Part shown: positions 36,746 through 45,870 of the stretch, in pieces
How positions within the stretch are numbered: the first letter of the stretch is position 1
Layout: each line of letters opens with the position of its first letter
Assembly: GCA_965199765.1 (NCBI GenBank)
Contig: CBDATC010000001.1
Coordinates: 1,364,001-1,428,000 of the forward strand
Length of the DNA stretch: 64,000 nucleotides
DNA from: JAPOXR01 sp965199765
Lineage (GTDB): Bacteria > Pseudomonadota > Alphaproteobacteria > Rhodobacterales > Rhodobacteraceae
Direction: 5' to 3'
Translations under genes and position numbers: made by a program
Notes under the pieces: generated by a model
Database searches by the model: none
Told to the model about the DNA's origin: nothing
Seen by the model: only the letters and a program-made list of their open reading frames with translations

Positions 36746-37726
36746 ATGCAGCATCAGCGCGTCAAATTGATATCGGTCGCTCTGTTTCTGGTGGTCGTGT
36801 TTTTTATCGTGCCATCGCTCATCAAGTGGAGCGGCCGCTGGGATTTCTATTACACCTTGACCTCCGTCGCGCTTCTTTCGGTTGCGAGCGCTGGCGTTTG
36901 GCTGACATTCTACATCGGCCGCATCAATATCGGGCAGGGCGTGTACGCGCTCACCGGTGGCTATGTTTCGGCGATTCTCGTTGTCAAATACGGGTTCAAC
37001 TTCTGGGTGACTCTTCCGCTCGCCGGTCTGTTCTGCGCAGTGCTGAGCGTGCTGATCGGGATTCCGATCCTACGCCTCAAGGGCGTGTATTTCGCAATGG
37101 TCACTTTGGTCATGACTGAGGTGGCGCGGCTGACGGCGTTGGCTCTGCCGATCACCAACGGCGCTAAGGGCATCAGTTCGATCCCGCTTCCGAAGGAACT
37201 GTCGATTTTCGGACTGACTTTGATCCCCGATTTTGCGACGCTGGAGAATCAGCGGCTTGCTTTCTATTACATGGCCGCGGCGTTGATGGTTCTGTGCTTT
37301 GCCGCCCTGTATCGGCTGGTGAACTCCCGCATCGGTCATTTGTGCCGGTCGCTGCAGCAGAATGAAGAGCTGGCCTCTTCAATCGGCGTGAACATCGCTG
37401 AATTGCGGGTCATCGCCTATTCGATCTCGTCCTTTTTCGGCGGCATCGCGGGTGCCAGCTTCGTTTCGATTTCACAATCGGTCTACCCTTCCAGTTTCGT
37501 GGTCAAGGATTCGATCGATTTCATGCTCAATTGTTTTCTTGGAGGCCTCGGTTATGTGTTCGGTCCGATGCTCGGAACGCTCGTTTTGTATTTCGGTTGG
37601 GATCTTCTATTCACCACCGGGCAGTATCAATTGCTTATCTATGCGAGTCTTTTGATTTTCCTGATGCTCGTGCTGCCGAATGGACTGTTGAGTCTGCGGC
37701 TGCCAGGGTTCGGCGGCAAACCGTGA
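36746..37726 (+). CDS. Branched-chain-type ABC transporter permease (LivM-like)
   Basis: A 326-residue permease with LivM features: YYTLTSVALLSVASAGVWL, NIGQGVYALTGGYVSAIL and, near the C-terminus, FLGGLGYVFGPMLGTLVLY. The ATG at 36746 has GTGGGGGTGA directly upstream and starts 2 bases after the LivH stop. Its own stop shares one base with the ATG of the LivG-like gene. Confidence 0.9.
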   Translation: MQHQRVKLISVALFLVVVFFIVPSLIKWSGRWDFYYTLTSVALLSVASAGVWLTFYIGRINIGQGVYALTGGYVSAILVVKYGFNFWVTLPLAGLFCAVLSVLIGIPILRLKGVYFAMVTLVMTEVARLTALALPITNGAKGISSIPLPKELSIFGLTLIPDFATLENQRLAFYYMAAALMVLCFAALYRLVNSRIGHLCRSLQQNEELASSIGVNIAELRVIAYSISSFFGGIAGASFVSISQSVYPSSFVVKDSIDFMLNCFLGGLGYVFGPMLGTLVLYFGWDLLFTTGQYQLLIYASLLIFLMLVLPNGLLSLRLPGFGGKP

Positions 37727-38505
37727 TGGCTGCACTGCTCGAGGTCAGGAATGTGACGCGGAGATTCGGGGGCCTCATCGCCGTTGACGACGTTTCCTTT
37801 GTCGTCAATGAGAAAGAGATTCTCTCGGTTATCGGTCCGAACGGAGCGGGTAAATCAACCTTATTCAAGCTGATATCCTCGTTCCTGAAAACCAGCTCCG
37901 GCAGCGTGCATTTCATGGGCGAAAGGATTTCCGATCTTGCCCCGCACATTGTCGCGCGCAAAGGGGTTGTCAGAACTTTTCAGGAAACAACGATTTTCAG
38001 ATCAATGACGGTGAGAGACAATGTTATCATTGCCCATCATCTGCGATCCAGATCGAACCTGGCGGAATTTTTTGTAGGCACGAAGCGGGCGCGCCGCGAC
38101 GAGGCGACGTTTGCCGAATCTGCGGATGAAATACTGGAATTCCTCGGGCTTGCTCCCATCAGCGGAGAAATCGCCAGCAATTTGCCCCAAGGCCATCTTC
38201 GCGCCCTGGGAATCGCAATCGGCCTTGCGACAGGACCCAAGGTCCTTCTGCTTGATGAACCGTTCGCCGGCATGAATCACGAAGAGACGATGCAGATGGT
38301 TAGTCTTGTGAAGGGTGTTCGGGACCGGGGGGTGACGGTTCTCTTGGTCGAGCACGACATGGCTGCTGTGATGCGTATTTCCGATAGGATTGTCGTCATC
38401 AATTTCGGACGAAAGATCGCGGAGGGGTCGGCGGAGGAAATTCAGAACGACGAGAAAGTCATTGAGGCTTATCTCGGCAGCGAAGATGCCGCGGTGGGTA
38501 TCTGA
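37726..38505 (+). CDS. Branched-chain-type ABC transporter ATP-binding protein (LivG-like)
   Basis: A 259-residue ATPase. Walker A is GPNGAGKST near residue 38 and Walker B LLLDEPFAGMNHEE near 170. The signature is non-canonical, reading LPQGHLRALGIAIG where many LivG proteins have an LSYGQQR-like motif. The start at 37726 matches the family N-terminus (LLEVRNVTRRFGGLIAVDDV). It pairs with the LivF-like product. Confidence 0.9.
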   Translation: MAALLEVRNVTRRFGGLIAVDDVSFVVNEKEILSVIGPNGAGKSTLFKLISSFLKTSSGSVHFMGERISDLAPHIVARKGVVRTFQETTIFRSMTVRDNVIIAHHLRSRSNLAEFFVGTKRARRDEATFAESADEILEFLGLAPISGEIASNLPQGHLRALGIAIGLATGPKVLLLDEPFAGMNHEETMQMVSLVKGVRDRGVTVLLVEHDMAAVMRISDRIVVINFGRKIAEGSAEEIQNDEKVIEAYLGSEDAAVGI

Positions 38506-38507
38506 AA

Positions 38508-39239
38508 ATGCCCACACTGCTTCAAATCAAAGACGTCGAACTCTATTACGATCATGTTTATGCACTGAAATCCGTGTCTTTGGAGGTCGTTGAAGGCGAA
38601 ACAGTCGCACTCATCGGCGCCAACGGCGCAGGAAAGTCATCGATCCTTCGCGCCATCACCGGACTTGCGGCCATCGCCAAAGGTTCGATTTGGTTCAAGG
38701 GGAATCGGATTGATTCAACGAAAGCTGCCGACATCGTAAAGCTCGGCGTTGTCATGGTCCCCGAGGGGCGGCGGGTTTTTCCGTTCATGTCGGTGCGGGA
38801 CAATTTGATGATGGGCGCGTTTTCGCGAAGAAACAAAGTAGAGATCGTGCGCTCACTCGAAAGCGTGCTTGAGAGATTTCCCCGCTTGAGGGAGCGCTTC
38901 TCTCAGACGGCGGGAACGTTGAGCGGTGGTGAACAGCAGATGCTTGTGATCGGCAGAGCGCTGATGGCAAAGCCGACTCTGTTATTGCTTGACGAACCTT
39001 CGCTTGGCATTGCTCCGAAGCTTGTGCAGGACATCGCCCGGTCCATAGTCGCCATCAATCGCGACGAGAAAGTCTCTGTCCTATTGGTCGAGCAGAATTC
39101 ACGCATGGCTCTCAGCATATCGCACCGCGCTTATGCCCTTGCGACTGGCAGTGTCGTGATCGAAGGTCCATCGAAAGAACTGGCGGAGGATGAAAGAATC
39201 AGGGCCGCTTACCTCGGCGGCGAAATGGAAACGGGGTGA
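38508..39239 (+). CDS. Branched-chain-type ABC transporter ATP-binding protein (LivF-like)
   Basis: A 243-residue ATPase with Walker A GANGAGKSS, signature LSGGEQQML and Walker B LLLLDEPSLGIAPKLV. The VPEGRRVFPFMSVRDNLMMGA block is diagnostic for LivF. It is the last transporter gene; the racemase gene begins 5 bases beyond its stop. Confidence 0.92.
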   Translation: MPTLLQIKDVELYYDHVYALKSVSLEVVEGETVALIGANGAGKSSILRAITGLAAIAKGSIWFKGNRIDSTKAADIVKLGVVMVPEGRRVFPFMSVRDNLMMGAFSRRNKVEIVRSLESVLERFPRLRERFSQTAGTLSGGEQQMLVIGRALMAKPTLLLLDEPSLGIAPKLVQDIARSIVAINRDEKVSVLLVEQNSRMALSISHRAYALATGSVVIEGPSKELAEDERIRAAYLGGEMETG

Positions 39240-39244
39240 GACGG

Positions 39245-39937
39245 ATGAAGCTTCTGGTCGTCAATCCGAACTCCACATCCACCATGACCAATCTGATCGG
39301 CGAAGCCGCCGAAGCGTCGGCATCTCCCGGCACGCGCATCGAAGCGACGAATCCTGAAGACGCTCCTGCCAGCATCGAGGGTTATTTTGACGAAGCTCTC
39401 TGTGTGCCAGGGATTATTCGCATTGTTTCTGATCGGTTGGATTTCGACGCGGTCGTGATCGCTTGTTTTGACGATACCGGTCTCGATGCTGTGAGATGCC
39501 TCACATCCGCACCGGTCATCGGCATCGGAGAGGCGGCGTTCCATGCCGCTTCGATGATTGCCAACCGATTCAGCGTTATAACGACGCTGTCGCGGTCTGT
39601 TCCCGCGATCGAGCACAACCTTGGCAAATACGGATTGGCTGCGCGCTGCGGAAAAGTGCGCGCGTCGGACATTCCTGTCCTCGATCTCGAAGACCCCGCA
39701 TCAGGCGCGCAAACCAGAATCGGGCAGGAGATCGAGCAGGCGAAGGCAGCGGATGGGGCCGAAGCCATTGTGCTCGGCTGCGCCGGCATGGCGAATTTCG
39801 CGGCCGCGCTGGAAAGAGAACATGGCCTCCCGGTATTGGACGGCGTGGCCTGCGCTGTCGCGTTTGCTGAAGCGCTCATCCGCATTGGATGCCGGACTTC
39901 GAAAATCGGCGGTTACAGCTACCCCAGAAAAAAATGA
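39245..39937 (+). CDS. Aspartate/glutamate/hydantoin racemase family protein
   Basis: A 230-residue protein of the Asp/Glu/hydantoin racemase superfamily. It begins LLVVNPNSTSTMT and carries the two expected cysteines in IACFDDTG (first half) and VLGCAGMANF (second half), which act as the acid/base pair. Being the last gene of the liv-type operon, it probably epimerises the imported compound or an early product. Hydantoin racemase or an allantoin racemase relative are both possible. ATG 39245 is preferred over GTG 39236. Confidence 0.85.
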   Translation: MKLLVVNPNSTSTMTNLIGEAAEASASPGTRIEATNPEDAPASIEGYFDEALCVPGIIRIVSDRLDFDAVVIACFDDTGLDAVRCLTSAPVIGIGEAAFHAASMIANRFSVITTLSRSVPAIEHNLGKYGLAARCGKVRASDIPVLDLEDPASGAQTRIGQEIEQAKAADGAEAIVLGCAGMANFAAALEREHGLPVLDGVACAVAFAEALIRIGCRTSKIGGYSYPRKK

Positions 39938-40006
39938 GGCGGCAGCGGCTGCCCGCCGTGCAATAGGCAATCCCCGCAGATTCGGCGCTTGCGCAAATCT
40001 CGGCAT

Positions 40007-40102
40007 CTCATCTTCCGACATTTTTCTCTGAATTTCGGAAAGCGGATTTTTTTCGTCACCTGAAATCAATGCGTTATGAACCCCAATACGACGATTTTCC
40101 CA
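40007..40102 (+). mobile_element. IS4-like element end (remnant)
   Basis: This stretch, starting CTCATCTTCCGACATTTTTC, is the reverse complement of the right part of the IS4-like relic at 42118-42588 and includes its first codons (MRYEPQYDDFP). A shorter copy in the same orientation lies at 51343. It abuts an IS256 relic at 40104. Confidence 0.7.
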
Positions 40103-40103
40103 G

Positions 40104-40300
40104 GTAGTGTCCAGAATCTTTCGCACTTTCAGTCATGCGGCGGCGGCTCCGTTATGTTGAAGTTTCCTCTCGCGCAGCGGCTCCATGTTCATATACTTTC
40201 GCGTGCTCCACTGCGTGCCGGCGACGTGTTTCAACCTGGCCGCAGCCAGGCAGAGACCGGATTGACCATCGGGAGAGGCCCCGACGACCCTGGTCCGTTC
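40104..40300 (-). mobile_element. IS256-family relic, left end and transposase C-terminus
   Basis: TAGTGTCCAGAATCTTTCGC begins the copy and homology to the 33.86-kb element continues to about CCCTGGTCCG near 40297. The transposase C-terminus on the minus strand is disrupted. No right end follows. It is directly joined to the IS4-like end on its left. Confidence 0.65.
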
Positions 40301-40745
40301 TTTTCCTGATCGTGGGCGCTGTGGTGGCTGCTTTATCGCTCTACCTGCCCCCCTGTCTTCGGAAATGACTCACATCAAAGAGCTTGAAATCCGAAACCGG
40401 AACGATTTTTCCGGCGTGCTTCCTGGTGGGTTCAACGAGACAAGGGATAAAGGGGGGTGATGTTTATCGAGCGGCTCGACGGAGATACGGAGACCTTTCG
40501 TTATGTCGTTGCCTTCAAAAAGTTGTCTCAAACCGAAGTGTCTTTCGACAGAAAATTCGGTCAGTACCGGGTTGGCTTTTTCGGTGTTATGTCAGCTGGC
40601 TGTATTTTTTTTTTAGAAGTGTGTGCTGACATTGCCCCATTTCCGTTCAGAGGATTCCTTTGGACTGACCAACGCCAATGCTCAGGTCACACGTTGACGA
40701 TTGTGAATGGCCATGGAGCATTCCCCTCGGCTGGTGACCGATTGG
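40301..40745. other. Intergenic region between IS relics and lacI-type gene
   Basis: About 440 bases with no convincing gene; open frames here lack motifs. It lies downstream of the convergent LacI-type gene and inside the boundary of the putative catabolic block. Confidence 0.4.
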
Positions 40746-41771
40746 TCAATGGCGCGGCGTGCTCGTCGTTGACCGACGTACGAGGCTGATTGGCAGGATA
40801 TCGTGGCTGATCGGCGAAAGAGAGCCCGACTCAATGTGATGGGCGAGCCGTCTGACGGCACGGACACTCATTTGCTCGAACGGTTGCCGAATGGTCGTGA
40901 GAGAGATGATCGACCAACTCGCCATGGGGATGTCGTCTACACCGATGACCGATAGCTCTTCGGGTACGCTCAGGCCGAGTTTGTTAGCGGCATCGAGTGC
41001 ACCCAGTGCGATGACATCGTTGCCGCAAAAGACGGCGGTCGGCGGAGTCTGGCTCTGAGCCAATTTCATCAGGCCCGAGTAGCCACCTTCGTGGTTGAAC
41101 TCGCCCCAGATAACAGCATTGGGGTTGATGTCCAGCCCGGCTTTGGCGCAGCGCGACCGAAAACCCTTGTATCGATTCACTGATGTTGAGGTATCACGAG
41201 GGCCAAGAATGAATCCGATCCGGTTGTGACCGAGCGCTATCAAGTGGTCGGCCGCGTCCTTTCCGGCCATGTAGTTGTCACTTTCCACGACCGTGACGTT
41301 GCCCCGCTGGTTCGAACGAACGGCGAGAACTGTTGGGATCTGACGTTCGATCAAAAGATCCACAGATGGAGAATGGATGCAGGCGGTTGTGAAAAGGACA
41401 CCGTCCAGAGCGGTATCAAAGAGACTCTGGAACTTTCGGCTTGAGCTGCGGTTTGACAATTCATCGATGATCAGGACGATGTCGTAGCCCAGCGCATCCA
41501 ACTCGTCTTGGATTTGGTCGACAAGATAGGGATAGAACGCATTTTGAAGTGCTGCGACGACCATGCCCACAACGCCCTTTCGTCCTTCCGCGTGTTCTCC
41601 GAGTTGTTTTCGTTTGAAGGGGTAATTCATCGATTCTGCGGCAGCCACCACTCGAGCTACTGTATCGGATGCGATCGCGGGGCTGCCGGACAGGGCGCGC
41701 GACGCCGTCGATTGGGACACGCCGGTTGCTTGAGCGATCTCTTTCAACGTCGGTTTGGATGTGCGAGCCAT
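40746..41771 (-). CDS. LacI-family transcriptional regulator
   Basis: A 341-residue repressor. The helix-turn-helix is PTLKEIAQATGVSQSTASRA near the N-terminus, followed by the hinge and a periplasmic-binding-protein-like domain (GVVGMVVAALQNAFYPYL, IGVDDIPMASWSI). The frame is open 65 codons further upstream, but ATG 41771 gives the canonical LacI start (MARTSKPTLKE). It is divergent from the ThDP-enzyme gene and probably represses that operon in the absence of its inducer. Confidence 0.9.
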   Translation of the reverse strand: MARTSKPTLKEIAQATGVSQSTASRALSGSPAIASDTVARVVAAAESMNYPFKRKQLGEHAEGRKGVVGMVVAALQNAFYPYLVDQIQDELDALGYDIVLIIDELSNRSSSRKFQSLFDTALDGVLFTTACIHSPSVDLLIERQIPTVLAVRSNQRGNVTVVESDNYMAGKDAADHLIALGHNRIGFILGPRDTSTSVNRYKGFRSRCAKAGLDINPNAVIWGEFNHEGGYSGLMKLAQSQTPPTAVFCGNDVIALGALDAANKLGLSVPEELSVIGVDDIPMASWSIISLTTIRQPFEQMSVRAVRRLAHHIESGSLSPISHDILPISLVRRSTTSTPRH

Positions 41772-41901
41772 TAAGATGAATACGGCCGTACGGCTGTAAA
41801 ATTTGCTGTAATCAAAATAAAAACTTTCTGCATGAATGTCGACCAGAAAATCAGCGCAAATACACTGATCGTTGCGTGTGATGGAAACTGGACATTTTAT
41901 A

Positions 41902-41922
41902 TTACTGCCACTGTGACAGTAA
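41902..41922. promoter_or_regulatory. Dyad TTACTGYCA in the divergent lacI/ThDP region, candidate operator
   Basis: TTACTGCCA and TGACAGTAA flank CTG, so eight of nine positions are symmetric. It is next to the left boundary of the 197-bp duplicated segment and is absent in front of the second, functional copy. It could be the LacI-type operator or part of the regulator promoter. Confidence 0.45.
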
Positions 41923-41995
41923 AGGGCCGCTTTAAAAAAACAAACTAATTTGCAATTTTGCAGCAAAATATGAATAATAATTGGAAAGGCTCGCT

Positions 41996-42117
41996 ATGCC
42001 GTTCACTGTTGGACACCTCATCGGCAAGGCTCTGAAGCACTGCGGTGTGCCCTACATCACCGGCTTTCCCGGGCATGGCAACTGGAATCTCCTGGACGCT
42101 TTCAACGATCCGGACTC
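41996..42117 (+). pseudogene. Duplicated 5' fragment of the ThDP-enzyme gene
   Basis: The first 40 or so codons (MPFTVGHLIGKALKHCGVPY onward) duplicate those at 42664 with only two base differences over 122 bases, then break off at GATCCGGACTC where IS sequence begins. The leader and ribosome site (GGAAAGG) are also duplicated. The fragment can give only a short peptide that runs into IS sequence. Confidence 0.85.
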
Positions 42118-42588
42118 ATCGGATAACCCAGCTGACGGAGTCGATACTCCAACTGCTGAACACAGACGAATGCCAGATAGCAGATGGCCAGATGGGCCCG
42201 GATTCGCGACGGTTTCCAGTGGAAGATGGGCCGAATCCGCAGATCGTGTTTGTTCGTGCGGAAGCTGCGTTCAATAGTCCATAGTTGCCGAACGCCGACT
42301 GTGAGGCGGGCTTCTTCGAGGCAGTCCCCTAGGTCCACGCCGAATTTGGGTGGGCGTTTGGCATGACGGAGATGGGTCAGGACGCGGGCATACTCCTGGA
42401 CAGTGAACAGGTCCCGCTGTGGTGAGTCGGTGATCTTCATTTCGGCGAGGATCTGGTCGCCGAGCTGCATCAGGGCTTCCACTTCGGGCTTTTTGGGAAA
42501 ATCGTCGCATTGGGGTTCATAACGCATTGATTTCAGGTGATGAAAAAATCCGCTTTCCGAAATTCAGAGAAAAATGTCGGAAGATGAG
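42118..42588 (-). mobile_element. IS4-like element, internally deleted, between the two copies of the ThDP gene start
   Basis: On the minus strand a 141-residue frame (42527-42102) ends with an IS4/IS1634-type transposase C-terminus: WTIERSFRTNKHDLRIRPIF, then IRAHLAICYLAFVCVQQLEY. Its N-terminal part shares the MRYEPQ start with the copy at 40007. A complete transposase would be three times longer, so the middle including most catalytic residues is deleted. The outer edge matches CTCATCTTCCGACATT in reverse. Confidence 0.7.
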
Positions 42589-42606
42589 AAAGGGCCGCTT
42601 GACAAA

Positions 42607-42635
42607 TGCAAATTAATTTGCAATTTTGCAGCAAA
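42607..42635. promoter_or_regulatory. Palindromes in the leader of the intact ThDP gene
   Basis: TGCAAATTAATTTGCA (42607-42622) is a perfect 16-bp palindrome and TTTGCAGCAAA (42625-42635) a second dyad. A TTGACA sits at 42599. In the upstream duplicate the first palindrome is broken by substitutions and TTGACA reads TTTAAA, while the second dyad is kept. These are candidate LacI-type operator and promoter elements. Confidence 0.45.
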
Positions 42636-42663
42636 TTATGAAAAATAATTGGAAAGGCTCGCT

Positions 42664-44526
42664 ATGCCGTTCACTGTTGGACACCTCATCGGCAAGGCTC
42701 TGAAGCACTACGGTGTGCCCTACATCACCGGCTTGCCCGGGCATGGCAACTGGAATCTCCTGGACGCTTTCAACGATCCGGACTCTGACATTCCGGTCAT
42801 TCAGACCATGCACGAGCAGGCTGCCGTACATATCGCAGATGCGCACTATCGCGTCACCGGCCAACCAATCGCTGCCTGCACCTCCATCGGGCCGGGCGCG
42901 GCAAACACGATCATGGGACTTGCAAATGCACATTGTGACTCGACTGCACTGCTGCTGTTGACCGGCAGTCCAGCCACCCACACACGTGGTCATGGCGTGA
43001 TGCAGGAGCTTGATCGCGAGAGCATATCCGATTTCATCCAGGTCACAGCATCAGTGACCAAGCGAAACTTCGACATGCGACGCGCAGACCACGCTGCATT
43101 CATCATGCATCGAGCCTTCAGCGCGATGCTGACAGGTCGCCCCGGACCAGTGCACGTTGAAATCCCCCTGGACATCCAGGCCGATGAAACGAGTATTGAC
43201 GTTGCCGAACTCGAAAAACGCATCCCTATCGGCAATATCCGAGGCGACACCGCCGCCATTGAAGCGGCAATCAGACTGCTGCTCACAGCCGATCGTCCCT
43301 GCATCGTGGCCGGCGGCGGCACAATCACCTCGAATGCCAGCACTGCCCTTCATCGCCTTGTCGAACGGCTGGGGATTCCGGTTGTCTTCACGTGGAACGG
43401 CAAAGGCGCTCTTCCCGAAGACCATCCCATGAATGCCGGCACGGTCGGCTGGCCAGGCTCGCTGACAGGGAACACTTTCGCATCACAGGCCGATGTCGTG
43501 ATGTCGCTGGGATGCAAGTTCACCGATTGGTCATCCTCCTCATGGCGAAAAGGCGTGAGTTTCTCGATTCCGGACTCCAGACTGATCCAAGTCGACATCG
43601 ACGCCCAGGAAATCGGCAAGAACTATCCGGCCGAAGTTGGCATTGTCGGCGACATTCGGCTCGTTCTTGAAGACATCGATGCCGGCATCTCGGATGTCCA
43701 GGCCAACGCGGTCCTGGCCAGGCGCGAAAGCTACCACAACAGTCTGAACAGTCTGTGGGCCGAGTGGAACGAAATCCAAGCGCCGCGTCGATGCCATGAC
43801 AAGATACCGACCACCATGCTGCGAACACTGCGTGAACTTCGTTCCGTGCTGCCGCGCCACGGTATCGTGACCGTCGGTTCGGGTCATCCACAGTCCTCGA
43901 CCAAGCAGGATTTTCCGATATACGAACCCCGCACGCACATCACTCCGGGCAGTTACTCGCCCATGGGATTTGCCCTGCCCGCTGCAATCGGTGCCAAGTT
44001 GGCGAAACCGGATGTGCCGGTGGTGTGCATCATCGGCGATGGCGACTTCATGATGTGCATGCAGGAACTCGCGACATGCGTCGCCTATAGCATTCCAGTC
44101 GTATTCCTCGTGCTGAACAACTCGGGATTTATCTCGATTCGAGACGGCCAAGATGCGCTGATGGGACGCAACATCATTTCCGAATTCTCACATCGAGGGA
44201 ACGCTGAGCCGTACTCGGTGGACTTTGTGGCGCTGGCGAAATCCTTCGGCATTGAGGTCGCTACTCGCATCGAACGCACTGATTTGATCGCATCGACAAT
44301 CAAGCATGCGCTGGACTCGAATGCACCTGCCCTGATCGAGGTGCCAATCAGCCGTGATGTGACGATCGCGGCAGCCAATGTCGTTGGCTGGTGGGATTTT
44401 CCGCCGGTTCCGACGGCGCCTGCGGCGGTGCAGGAGGACTACGTGCTGGGGCTCGCTGCCGAACAGCACGAGGGTCGCGACACCGCGAAAGTCGAACTCG
44501 TCAAGGCCAGCGGTGCTGTCGGCTGA
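42664..44526 (+). CDS. ThDP-dependent enzyme, acetolactate-synthase-like
   Basis: A 620-residue enzyme with the three domains of the acetolactate synthase family. The activating Glu is E51 in MHEQAAVH, the middle domain contains IVAGGGTITSNAS, and the ThDP/Mg motif is GDGDFMMCMQ...NNSGF (about residues 458-485). It is not recognisably IlvB, Xsc or IolD. It may decarboxylate or join a 2-keto acid, or cleave a C-C bond of the substrate imported by the neighbouring transporter. The ATG at 42664 has GGAAAGG six bases upstream. It is the first intact gene of the block and is followed 52 bases later by a binding-protein gene. Confidence 0.87.
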   Translation: MPFTVGHLIGKALKHYGVPYITGLPGHGNWNLLDAFNDPDSDIPVIQTMHEQAAVHIADAHYRVTGQPIAACTSIGPGAANTIMGLANAHCDSTALLLLTGSPATHTRGHGVMQELDRESISDFIQVTASVTKRNFDMRRADHAAFIMHRAFSAMLTGRPGPVHVEIPLDIQADETSIDVAELEKRIPIGNIRGDTAAIEAAIRLLLTADRPCIVAGGGTITSNASTALHRLVERLGIPVVFTWNGKGALPEDHPMNAGTVGWPGSLTGNTFASQADVVMSLGCKFTDWSSSSWRKGVSFSIPDSRLIQVDIDAQEIGKNYPAEVGIVGDIRLVLEDIDAGISDVQANAVLARRESYHNSLNSLWAEWNEIQAPRRCHDKIPTTMLRTLRELRSVLPRHGIVTVGSGHPQSSTKQDFPIYEPRTHITPGSYSPMGFALPAAIGAKLAKPDVPVVCIIGDGDFMMCMQELATCVAYSIPVVFLVLNNSGFISIRDGQDALMGRNIISEFSHRGNAEPYSVDFVALAKSFGIEVATRIERTDLIASTIKHALDSNAPALIEVPISRDVTIAAANVVGWWDFPPVPTAPAAVQEDYVLGLAAEQHEGRDTAKVELVKASGAVG

Positions 44527-44578
44527 ACACCCTGACCTGTCACCTATCATAACATAGTATATTCACAAGGAGAATACA

Positions 44579-45724
44579 ATGCAAATCAACAAAAAACATT
44601 ACCATTGTGGGCGGATGTTTCTCGCCAGTGCTTTTGTCGCGGCCCTGTTTTTGGGTTCAGTCGGCAATGAGGCCCTTGCCACCGGCCATTCCTGCGATCC
44701 TGCTCCTTCCAGTATGATGGATACGACAAAGTACAAGAAGGATCCGCCTTACCGCATAGGGTTCTCGAATGCATCCCAGGGTGATCTTTGGCTTGTGACT
44801 TTCTTCCATGGTGTTCAGTATTCTGCCGAAAAAAATGCGGACAAGCTGTCCAAGTTCATCATCACAGATGCCAACGGTGATGCGACAAAACAGATTTCAG
44901 ACATTCAGGACCTGATGAATCAGGATATCGACTTGCTGCTTGTCAATCCGGCAACGGCAGATGCCCTGGATCCAATCGTGGGCCGTGCCATGCGCAAGGA
45001 CATCCCCGTCGTGACCGCAGCGCGCCGCGTGAAATCAGACAGTAACTTTGTTACGTTTGCAACGGCTTCGGACACTTCTTTGGCATGCAAAAGCGCAACC
45101 TGGCTGGCCGAAAAGCTCGGTGGCAAAGGCAAGATTGTCCTGCTGCCAGGACTTGCAGGTGCAAGCCCGGCGGAAACACGACTTAGTACGGCCAGGGAGA
45201 TTTTCGCCAAGTATCCGGACATCGAGATTCTTGACACCCAATATACGGGTTGGAGTCCCGCGAACGGCAAGACCATCATGTCAGCGATCATCCAGCGTCA
45301 CGGCAAGGCAATTGACGGAGTCTGGGCCGACAGCGGTCTACAGGGCTCCGGCTCGGTCGAGGCCTTTCTCAACGCAGGCTATGCATCCAGTGAAATTCCT
45401 CCACATACTGGTGGCGACCTGAATCGGATGTATAAGCTCGCACATGAACATGGCTTTCCGTTCCTGGGTATCGATTACACCCCCTCTATCGGGTTGTCGG
45501 CTGTGGAGCTCGCCTTGCAGGTGCTGAATGGTGAGCCGGTCCCGAAGCAGTTTGTTGTGCCGGCCCCGGTCGTGATTTCTGCCGGTGATGATACAGAATC
45601 AATCAAGGCTACTGTCCCTCTGGCTGATTACGTGGCGCTGGACCGTCCGGATGACTTTATCATGGGGCATGGAATGGGTAAGAACTATGACCCGAAGACT
45701 TTCACGGCGAACTATCCAAATTGA
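44579..45724 (+). CDS. Sugar-type ABC transporter, periplasmic binding protein
   Basis: A 381-residue Peripla_BP_4 protein with a long signal (MFLASAFVAALFLGSVGNEALA after a basic start). It shows PYRIGFSNASQGDLWLVTFF, DANGDATKQISDIQDLMNQD and LLVNPATADALDP, typical of RbsB relatives. AAGGAG precedes the ATG. It feeds the RbsA-type ATPase and two permeases downstream. A 13-bp perfect hairpin follows its stop. Confidence 0.88.
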   Translation: MQINKKHYHCGRMFLASAFVAALFLGSVGNEALATGHSCDPAPSSMMDTTKYKKDPPYRIGFSNASQGDLWLVTFFHGVQYSAEKNADKLSKFIITDANGDATKQISDIQDLMNQDIDLLLVNPATADALDPIVGRAMRKDIPVVTAARRVKSDSNFVTFATASDTSLACKSATWLAEKLGGKGKIVLLPGLAGASPAETRLSTAREIFAKYPDIEILDTQYTGWSPANGKTIMSAIIQRHGKAIDGVWADSGLQGSGSVEAFLNAGYASSEIPPHTGGDLNRMYKLAHEHGFPFLGIDYTPSIGLSAVELALQVLNGEPVPKQFVVPAPVVISAGDDTESIKATVPLADYVALDRPDDFIMGHGMGKNYDPKTFTANYPN

Positions 45725-45731
45725 TCATCCT

Positions 45732-45777
45732 GATCGCAGTATCGTCGTCCCATTGCCGTGAAGTCGATACTGCGATC
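45732..45777 (+). terminator. Long-stem hairpin after the binding-protein gene
   Basis: GATCGCAGTATCG and CGATACTGCGATC are perfectly complementary over 13 bases with a 20-base loop. No T-run follows. Likely an mRNA-stabilising or attenuating element between binding protein and ATPase genes. Confidence 0.55.
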
Positions 45778-45870
45778 GTCAGCGTAATCAGGCTTGACGC
45801 CGGCCATTCGCACTGAGGTCAATCGACTGCTTCGGCGGGTATCTGTTCTCATGGGAAGGATGATACAACG

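Noticed and set aside
40457..40789. A 110-codon plus-strand frame between the IS relics and the LacI-type gene.
   Set aside because: No motif, and its 3' part overlaps the end of the LacI-type gene antisense.
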